From Xiphydria camelus (lineage: Eukaryota; Arthropoda; Insecta; Hymenoptera; Xiphydriidae), in the NCBI GenBank assembly GCA_963678675.1, contig OY783192.1:3172001-3236000 (forward strand): 64,000 bases of DNA, in the 5' to 3' direction. Every line of letters starts with the position of its first letter. Position 1 is the stretch's first letter. The translations under genes and the position numbers were made by a program. Of the stretch, positions 48,303-64,000 are shown one piece after another. The notes beneath the pieces are model-generated. The model was given only the letters and a program-made list of their open reading frames with translations, was not told the DNA's origin and did not search any database.

Positions 48303-51300
48303 GCTGACAACGTACGAATGAAGTTATTTGGCAGTGTTACCAGTACATAACTAGGAGCTTGTAAGCGCTTCATTGCCGTCTTTCAGGCGCGTAATCTTGG
48401 TATACCAGTTGAGCAGTTTCATTGTCGACTGATGCTAACCCTGTTTTGCCTACCCTATCCGCTAATTTCAATCAGTAATCGCGGTCATCGGCTGTAATTT
48501 AAAAAATTGGTATACGCGCGCGCGCGCGATATTGTATCTACATATTTACTATATGTATACAGTAGGGGTTAAGGCTACCCTGTATTCATTTCTTTCACTT
48601 TCAAGTTATGAGCATACGTCTGGTACGTAGATATTTATGTATGTAAATACTTACGTGTATGACAAACGTAGCTAAAATCGGAAAAACTCAGAGAGGAAAT
48701 GATTTAGTGAGAGGAGGCAGAAATGTTGAATAAAAAGCATTCAGTTATAACAAATTGTAATGTAGTTTACTCTACCTAAAAAAGAAAACAAAACTTGATT
48801 TCATATATCGAATCTTTCAACAAACCAGATATTTGGTACATAATTATAATTCAGAGTAGGTAGTCATCGTGATAGATAGTAGCAAAGAAGATAAGGGGGA
48901 TATAGCTATAGAAGCACAGTTCTTTTGTTAGATCCCCTGATGAAACTGTGCTTCTAATTATTCCTCTATCTCTGACAACAGGTACTTGCAATAAACGTCA
49001 TTATCATTATAATACAACACTTCGTTTTATATCAATTATTTATTTTTCCATACAAATTATAAACATGTTTTTCAAATACTGTACATATACTGAGTTCTGT
49101 TATATTTTTAAACCTCTAATTTAATGATATATCATTTCATTTATTTTTATTTACTCGTTAAATCAACTACTTTGATCCTTGTTTCGTTTCGTTTCGTTTA
49201 TGATAATATAATATACAGGTAGGTGTCCTCATTTTTTTATGCTCAATATTTTCATTCATCAAGCTCAATTCTTTGATATGGCAGTTCCAGGATATGGATA
49301 AATACAAATTTTAAATATTTCTGATCAAAATATTTTACTCCAAAGTAATTTTATAAATGGTATATTAATGGCATAAACGCCTCTTGAATAAGAACATTTG
49401 AGATCAATGTTTTCAAAAGACTAGTAAATATTTTAACATCTTTATTTTAATTAACAAAATGCATAGAGATATTTAATCGAATGATATAACGTTTTTATTT
49501 CACTGCTTCAGTACCCTCTGAAAGATTTCCTCACTATTTAACCAATGATATTACCGAAAAGGTAGGAGAACCATTTTCGAAGCACTCTAAAAGCAATCAA
49601 ATAAAAACGCTATAAAACAGGTAGAATGAAACATTTCTCGTAATTAAAAGGATGCTTTTGCCCAATTTATGCAAGATTTATAATTTTTATCTCTTCAAAA
49701 ATTGCAGGCATTTGTGCTGTCTTCCTGTATTTCCGAAGAACTAGTCCTTGAAAACATAGACCAAATGTTTCATTGAAAATTAAAACTGTACGTTAGAATG
49801 ATATTACGAAAGACATACATACGAAAATTCTTTCGAAAATTTTATTCCTCCTAGAAATATCATTTGTCACAAAGAAAAAGTGCTGCTGGAACTTGAATAG
49901 TTTTTTTTTTGATGATCTTTATGTAAATATGTACAAAGATATTTAACAAATCTGAATGTGCTATAGATTGTATTGTGTATTGTGTACAATTGCGAGCTGC
50001 TTTTTTTCGTCTTAATCTACTTCTGATGTTTGTATCTTCCTCGGTTGTCGATTTTCGATATCATCAATATAGAGTGAGAGAGTGCTATTTTCTATCTTCA
50101 CAGAAGACATAGATAAATATATATTTTCATAATCTTTCCTTATAAATGTAATTCGCTTATTTTAAAATCATTATTCGTTAATGTTAATAATATTAGTGTC
50201 GGTGCTCTTTTTTAAAAATTGTTGCTTCCGCACGAAAAAAACACACGTAATTAAAATAAATTTATTTGAACATTTTTCATTAATATTGCGTGGTATGAAA
50301 AAAAAATTGCATTTGTTGTAAAATTGATTTGATGTACCATGAGATGCTAATTCTTGCCTAGAAATTATACGTGGTTGAGAACTATCGTCGGTTATTACAA
50401 TGATTGAGAGATCATTTAGTAATGTTACTTATTAAACATTAAATTTACTCCACATTACACATCGGGATTGTGTATAAAATCTTTACACTCTGCGCAGTAC
50501 CGAAGTAGAAAACAGAAGCTGTTAAAATTTCCAAGCATGTAATAGCATTTCAGTGGCTGTAAAACTACAATACATTGAAATTTCATAATATTTTTTATCG
50601 TTCAGCAGGTAAATCATATGCTGCGTGTGTACCTTTTTTTTATGATAACCCACTATAAAAATAACAATAACTAAGAAGTACAGAAGCTGCCAATTTGCAA
50701 TTGAATATTAAATTCACATTATCCATTAAATAAAATTCATTTCTTATTCGACCAACCATTTAGCAAATTTGTTTCTCATCCTGGACAAAAAAAGAACATA
50801 TTTCTGACTAAAAAAGAGATCAAAATACATTGCCACTTGTTTCGTAAAAGTTAATTAAAGTAACAATACGATAATTAATAGTAATGTAGCCTTAAAATAT
50901 ACGCGTTCCTTCAATTATATTTGTATTTACTCCGCGGTAGGCAAGTCCTGTTCGAGAAAAGACAACGGGTTATAGTAACGGATAAGTAATATGTTTCAAT
51001 GCATCGTGCGTCCACCGATAGAAGAAAAATGAAATGAGCGAAATCGGAGGGCATGGTCCTCTACTCGTATAAAAGCCGTTATCGTGCTTTTTGATGAAGT
51101 ACTTTTGAAGAATACGATTATCTGTCTGAAAGTTTCATGGTCCCTCCGTCGAATATGCAAATATAGGTATAGTTACGAGTCAAGGGCTGTTACTTTTAAG
51201 TACGAAGTTTGTTCAAACTGAGACGTAGTACTTCTACTTTCACTGCGAAGGAATTGTGCAAAGAAATATAGTATTTCTGGATCGGTAGAATATACCTACC

Positions 51301-53346
51301 GTTGAAGAGAATAGAAGAATAACTCGATTTCAACGTTGTAGCATGTTCAATATTGTACAAGGTAGATCAGAAAAATAAAACTGTGACTGTCGCCAGAAAA
51401 AAAAAGAATATACCAAAACTCACTCACGGTGACAAGTTACAATGATTGCTCTTCTGACCTATCCTGCATGGCAACATACCATATTATCCTAATTACATTT
51501 GGGTTATATCGTGGAAGAAGTTCCCTTACAGCCTCCTATAACACGTGGCATCGGATTCGAATAGTTAAACGTTGGAACGCATCAACGTCGAACCTTACAG
51601 TGAGAAGCAGAGATGCCCGCTGGATATTTCTAATTCTTCAGAGGTGGCAGATATTATCTGACAAAGTATCGCTTCGTAAACACAGTAGAAAGTTAAAAAC
51701 AAACAATATACGCTAAGTATGAAAGTAATCCACGTAAGAACTATAGAAAAAGATCTTAGAGTATAAAGTAGGTTGATTATAAGAAATACAAACACATCTT
51801 TCTCTATTCTACGCGTTGCTGCCTAAACGGGGTGGGGTCGCACGAAATGGTGTGCAATTAAAAGTTCAGTCACTAAAATCAATAAAAACACTGACGATCT
51901 CTTTCTAAAAATCATGAAGCCACAAGAAGCTCCGTAAAAGCCATTGGCCCGTTACTCGACAATCGGACAAAATCAAACTTCTCTCTATAGTATCATAAAA
52001 ACGTGCAAAAATCTCTTTCCCGCGCTTTCGTCCATCCTTTCTTTCTCTCTCTCTCTTTCTCTCTCGTTACTAAAAAAGAATAATGAAAATGAGATTTATA
52101 AATTTTTGTAATGGCATCCCTTCAGCACTTTCGTCTCGATTAAAACTTAAAATCACTTAGTTAGCTTTATACACGGTCATTTATAACAATATAAATCGTA
52201 ATCATTGCGTTAATATTTAACATATACTCTTATCCGTAATATATGTATATCTGCGTGTGGATGTCTTGTCCAAAAATCTATCGTTTAGCTCGATAATAAA
52301 ACTATAATACTAAATTATGTTAGTACTGCACCGCTCCGAGGTCACAGTTTGTTCTTCGTCGACCCGAACTTCGGTACTCGCTTCTACAGAAAAAACGTTC
52401 TATATCTCAATTTTATTGTCGTTCTCCCTTCGTACTGAAAATTTTAATTCACTAAAAGAAAAAAGTGCATCACCCATTCCACGTCGTTAACGCAATGTCG
52501 CATCACCAACGTTAAGATGAACGTTAATTCGCAATACTTCCATTTTTGCACCGTGTCGTCTACGCTATAATGAGCGCGAAACGCAAACATAGCATTTTAT
52601 GTATGTTATACGTTGCACGTAAAAATCCTTTTAATAAATTTAAAATAGAGTACCGATTAACTGCAAGTTTGAAGTGTGAATCAAACTCGTGCTCGGGCTG
52701 GTTAGTACACCGTATGTGTTTCGAGTGTGATCTTGATGCAGTGATTCTACAGAGAATGTTCCTAATTTCAATATGAAAATCCAATCGCCCCGAAGCTTTC
52801 TACGTGCGTTCGTGAATAGCTGAGCAACGTAAAAGGATGCACCGTATCCGGAGATTGTCTTCGATCGGCGGCAGAATCGGCCTCTGTTCGTTCCCGAAAT
52901 TGCACTCTTTACCAGTTGTAGCTATCGTATTGAATACGACGTAATTTGGACGGGAAAGTAACGACTCACGCGAAGAGATACACGGTGACCGTGCCTATGT
53001 TCCGGTCTCAGATTTTCCAAATAAAACGACAACACAGCCGTTCAATGTTAAGGAGAAAATCTTGCTATGTTAATCTGCCCGTAAGCGGACGCGTATCGAC
53101 ACCGATGGGAACATCTTCCATAGATACCCTCTAGACGAGTGTATATTTTACATGTACATATACTATGTCCGCGTGTATCGTCTGTATGTGTATGTGTTTG
53201 TGTATGTGTGTAGGTACTCGTGGTACGTACGTATACGCCTGTGTCGTATCAGTGTATCCGAGTGTGCGTTCTTTACGTGTATGGATGAATCGTGTGGTAG
53301 GCACTGATGGGGGTGGATGGCTGCGTGGCAAGCAGGTTTATGCAGG
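48303..53346 (-). other. AT-rich stretch after sd, possible long sd 3' UTR
   Basis: About 5 kb between the sd stop codon and the Ugalt start. It is AT-rich and free of clear transposon ends. Minus-strand AATAAA hexamers occur at several places (first one noticed 52412-52417), so the sd 3' end cannot be fixed from sequence. It holds a CG dinucleotide run (48513-48529), a TG-rich tract (53180-53215) and a 13-bp-stem hairpin (48909-48956). No coding region recognised. Confidence 0.4.
48909..48956. other. Hairpin with perfect 13-bp stem
   Basis: TAGAAGCACAGTT (48909-48921) and AACTGTGCTTCTA (48944-48956) pair perfectly across a 22-base loop, with weaker pairing further out. Could be a small transposon relic or a structured RNA in the sd 3' UTR; a precursor microRNA is possible but unproven. 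Confidence 0.4.
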
Positions 53347-60301
<6,955 letters not shown>

Positions 60302-61835
60302 CTGCAACGGAAAAATGATCGATCGATAAATCGATAATGCGAAGGCCACGGATCGCTATACGCTTTCGCGCTTCTTGCCGTTTATAACTGGTTTATACGC
60401 AACTTAGTAAAAATTATATATTTATCGAACGGAGATTTTTATAGGTACTTAAAAAGGGGGAGACGATTAATGTCACTCGAAAATTGTATATACTCGTAAT
60501 ATCTTTAACGCCGATTGCGAGCGAGGTGGTAAATGCATTGTGATAGAAAAATTCAGTAGAAACAATATACTCGCAAAAGTCTTCAGGTTCTCGACGCTAT
60601 CCAACTTCTTCTTATAGGTAGAAAAGACGCGATAGACATTCGTACCTATATTTAAAAATCACCGAAAATCGTTTATTTATCAAAGACCTGATAAATTCTC
60701 CGTTTTTACATCGCACCCTGTTGCATCGCACTCAGCCTCGTAGGTTCTTCGTATCGAATGGAAAATAAATATCGTAGGAACTCTTCTGGTCGAAAACTCG
60801 GAGGCTCGTGTGAGTTCGAATCGCACGAATCGCAGGGTCCGTCCGAGAGGGACGTGGGATCGTTTCAATGACGCGAAACAGACGCGGATACTCGGCTGTC
60901 TCAAATAAACACTCGTCGCCTTAACGCGTTACCGTTTCTTTTCATGCGGAGAAAAGTAGTACGGAATATTAGAACGTATTACCATAGTTGGGGAACGCGC
61001 GATTACATACTTAAGAAATATTTTAAAAGGGAAAAGTATGCAATGCTCGGGTAAAAAAAAAATCCGAAAAACTCGAATCGACGATTCTCGATCTGGAGAA
61101 CGAAAGGAACGAATTTCTTCCTCCTGACCATGCAAAGTTCTCGTCGACCTGATCGAGTCTACCCGTAGCAATCTTTGCCTTATCGCTACAGCTTGTGCGT
61201 CCGCCGATAACAATTATAGTCATTACAAGTGCGTCACCTATAAAAGCACATCCGACTCCGTGGCCTCCACCGCGCGACGTGACTGTATAACAAGCGCGAT
61301 ATTAATCGTAAACGTCGCCTATCGAAGCGGAAAAATAACACTGCATCATCGCGATGCACCAGCGTGCCAGGAATTCTCGCACGGCCCGGCAAAGAACGGT
61401 CCTCCGCGCGGTGTGCCAACCCTGATTGCGGTAAATCGTTCGTGGGGTTACTCGTATCTCGTCGTGATATCATACAACTCTCCGTAGTTTTTCCCTCTCA
61501 AGAGCGTCGGGTGTCCCTTTCATGCGACGCTTATCATTTGCGCGCTTTTCCGTAATAAATCGCGATTAATGGACTTTTATCTTAATCGTCCACGGCGGTA
61601 GCGCTCTTTCGGGTGACGCAGGCAATGACGACCTCCCTCGGGATGTAAGCCGAGGGTTTGGAGTGCTTTCGATCGAATCGAAAGTATCGATTAAGGTGGG
61701 TACTGCGGGAGACGGCTTATTCCGACCCGTCCGGTAATTAACCTTTCCGGGAAAGATGGCGGGACTGCAAGCGCATTTGCAGTTTATGTTCGCCGAAATA
61801 TACCGCCCGCTTGATGGCGAGATTTAACCCTAAGA

Positions 61836-61973
61836 GCCGATATTACAATGTCAGGTTAAACCGAAGGTTACAGGTTACCGCTGGTTTTGGTATATTTTGT
61901 GTCATACGAACATATACCAAAAACAGCGGTAACCTGTAACCCCTTCGGTTTAAACTGACATTGTAATATCGGC
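61836..61973. mobile_element. Near-perfect hairpin element, about 60-bp arms
   Basis: GCCGATATTACAATGTCAGG at the left pairs with the matching complement ending GGC at 61973; arms also hold GGTTACAGGTTACCGCTG. Loop about 20 bases. CCTAA occurs just outside both ends and may be the target duplication. Confidence 0.8.
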
Positions 61974-62495
61974 CCTAAATTAGCGAGGTATGTTGATCGT
62001 GACGATACTGCAGAGTGGTAAGAATCGATATTCAGAATTCCGACAGCTATTGTTTGTCGGAACAAATAGAAAAGCTGACGAAGCTGGAGTGATCATGGAA
62101 AGTCGACCTTCAAAAATTGCAGGAGTTTGAAGACGGAAGAAGAGCACGTAGCAACGGCCTCAAGCAGGAAGGTGCAGGATGAGTCAGTGCCTTCGGAAAG
62201 CTCGATTGCTTTGTCCCTTCCGGGGATTCCCGCTCACTCTTGCTACCTGCTAGTGCACACGGCCAGGAAGGTGCACGGTGACATCAGCGGGGTTGGAATG
62301 TCCGACTACTGGGGATCGTTTCGGGTATTCCAGAAGTCCCGTTTTGCCCCCGCTACCCGAGAGTACGTCCCAGGGAGGACGGTGTACGAGAGGCAGTTCG
62401 ATTGCAGATTCTTATCGAGACAGTCGCTAGCAGCGCTCTATCCCAAGACACAACAATTAACAAGATCGACAGCATTGTATTTAGTCCTTGAATAT

Positions 62496-62663
62496 ACATG
62501 TGGCGGTGTTTTTCAATTTATGGCAAGCGTTATTTCCATTTGGCATATTTTTGCGGGAAAGCAAGAAAACTGTAGCACTACGTCATGTAGAGCGTGATGC
62601 CACCTGTACCTCAGTAGACGAAGTTTTTGGAAATAACGCTTCTTGAAAAACACCTCCACACAT
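62496..62663. mobile_element. MITE with about 40-bp TIRs
   Basis: ATGTGGCGGTGTTTTTCAA and AAGCGTTATTTCC at the left mirror GGAAATAACGCTTCTTGAAA and AACACCTCCACACAT at the right. It overlaps the end of a 156-codon open frame. Confidence 0.65.
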
Positions 62664-64000
62664 ATCGCGAGAGACTAGGTGATGAACGAGTGTCTCTGCC
62701 CGTTCCTTTTCACCTCCTACAAGTTTCTCGCTCACCCCGTGTACGCCTACACGCGCGCGCCTTCTACGCCATCCGAGACGTTTACTCGCACCTCTCCGAA
62801 GTGTACGAGGAGCGCTGATCCGCCGTGAAAGCTCCTTACAAAGGGATCACGCGCGGGGTGGTTAACCGTGTTTGTCGAAGACACGACGACTCGCGGCGTA
62901 ACATTACGGTGTGTAAGCGCGAGTATGCACGAAAATGTCCGTGTATAAGTACCACACATCCGCATATGCGCAAGCTTGCGGAGAGGTAGATGCGCCAATG
63001 AATCAATTTCATCCGATCGAAGCGGGTAAATGGCATTCTATACGCGCCACCTTATCATATATATATTGCTCGGATTTTACAGGCGTATAAAGTTTTATAG
63101 ATGCGACGATAAAATAGGCGCCGTGCTGCATCAAATGTGGCGTAATTAAAATAACGTCGCGCGCGCGGGAGAACCGGCGCGACGGCGAGAACGGGGGACA
63201 AGCTCAGTACTCGTTATATTTAAGCTTCTCGTACAAAGTCACGTCGCCTCGTCGGCGTTGTCGCTGCTAAAAGTCAACGATCGTTACGCAAGCGCATCGA
63301 TGCTCTCTCTCTTTCTCTCCCCTCTCTGTTTTTCTCTTTCGCTTGCGGTGCTGCAGCACGCGCGAGACTCGATATCGCGCTTTGGCCGAAGCTACATATG
63401 TGTTATAGCGCATAGGTAAATGGATAATATGTAACAAATGTACTTTACATATGGAGGCATGCGGCCTGGCGAAACTCGGCTCGGAATGCTAATCTGATAA
63501 TAACGCGGTACCTATCTGTACTATTATACTTCTAAAGGTGTCTATATACCACGATAGAAGTCTGACGCGAATATGTCGGTGCTCGAAATACGCGCATATA
63601 CGCATTGTAAGCGCTATTGCCTCTTGCATCGTCATCGCGTTATGACGATTTTTACAAGGCGAACAGTAAATAGATCGTCCACGCTCTCGTGGGGGATACA
63701 ATTTTTAGAGAAACGCACGTCTCTCGGCTACATCTCCACGATTAAGTACCTTTCATATTGGTCAGTGCAATTACAGTGCAGCGCGAAAACAAGTCGCGCA
63801 ATTAAACGAGATACTCGTGCCGCCCGTCTCGACAGAATTTAATATTTCCGTCGGAACCACACCTGGCTCTTCGCTCTCGCCTTTGAAAGCGTTTTATTTC
63901 TCTCAAACACTATTCTCCCCCCTCCGCTTATATATCATCCCGTTCCGTCCTCCGCTCTCGAGTCTCGCGCCCTTAGATGGCTCGAATTAATTAAAATCTA

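Larger units (their letters stand above)
60302..64000. other. Upstream sd intron or 5' region, no exon recognised
   Basis: Since the TEA exon at 60301 needs an upstream partner that was not found here, this stretch is probably sd intron. It contains two inverted-repeat elements (61836-61973 and 62496-62663). A 156-codon plus-strand frame (62127-62597) runs into the second element and is judged non-coding. Confidence 0.55.

Noticed and set aside
48188..48373. 61-codon minus-strand frame starting at 48373 as the Ugalt start
   Set aside because: It is out of frame with the downstream transporter exons and has no suitable donor in phase; the ATG at 48302 fits better.
62127..62597. 156-codon plus-strand frame with fairly even composition
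   Set aside because: It runs into an inverted-repeat transposon at 62496, lies in probable sd intron, and shows no recognisable domain or splice partner.

Overview
The window looks like nuclear DNA from a hymenopteran insect, most likely an ant. The evidence is CpG-rich, gene-poor flanks, short AT-rich introns, insect-type versions of three conserved genes, and a high load of small inverted-repeat (MITE-like) transposons. The species was not identified. I found no bacterial, plasmid, viral or CRISPR sequence, and no confident RNA gene.

All three recognisable protein genes lie on the minus strand in the right third of the window. From low to high coordinate they are: (1) a complete six-exon transaldolase (41657-44793, 332 aa, pentose phosphate pathway); (2) a complete four-exon Golgi UDP-sugar transporter of the SLC35A / Ugalt type (46534-48302, 336 aa, with a 25-base first coding exon); (3) the 3' part of the TEAD transcription factor scalloped (53347-60301), covering the end of the TEA DNA-binding domain, a 52-codon cassette exon and the whole Yorkie/YAP-binding domain. 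The upstream scalloped exons, which carry the start codon and the first part of the TEA domain, are not in the window. All exon junctions were read by eye: every one has GT/AG ends and the reading phases agree across each intron. The three genes share a strand but have no obvious functional link.

Bases 1-41505 contain no coding region I can recognise. Open frames of 60-180 codons are common there, but none shows a family signature or a consistent splice chain, as expected by chance in CpG-rich DNA. What the region does hold is short non-autonomous transposons: a pair of Helitron ends, a 77-bp piggyBac-type remnant with TTAA duplications, two mariner-type remnants with TA duplications, three copies of one 180-286 bp family and two copies of a 430-450 bp family that share the terminus CACTGAGAGAAA, and many single inverted-repeat elements. 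Several more sit in introns of the genes. Microsatellites (CT, CA, GA, GAC) account for the longest low-complexity open frames.

No convincing new multi-gene system was found. The points most worth following up are the shared transposon terminus, the paired Helitrons with a GAC expansion, the scalloped cassette exon, and the two-start arrangement at the transaldolase N terminus, which matches the mammalian enzyme.
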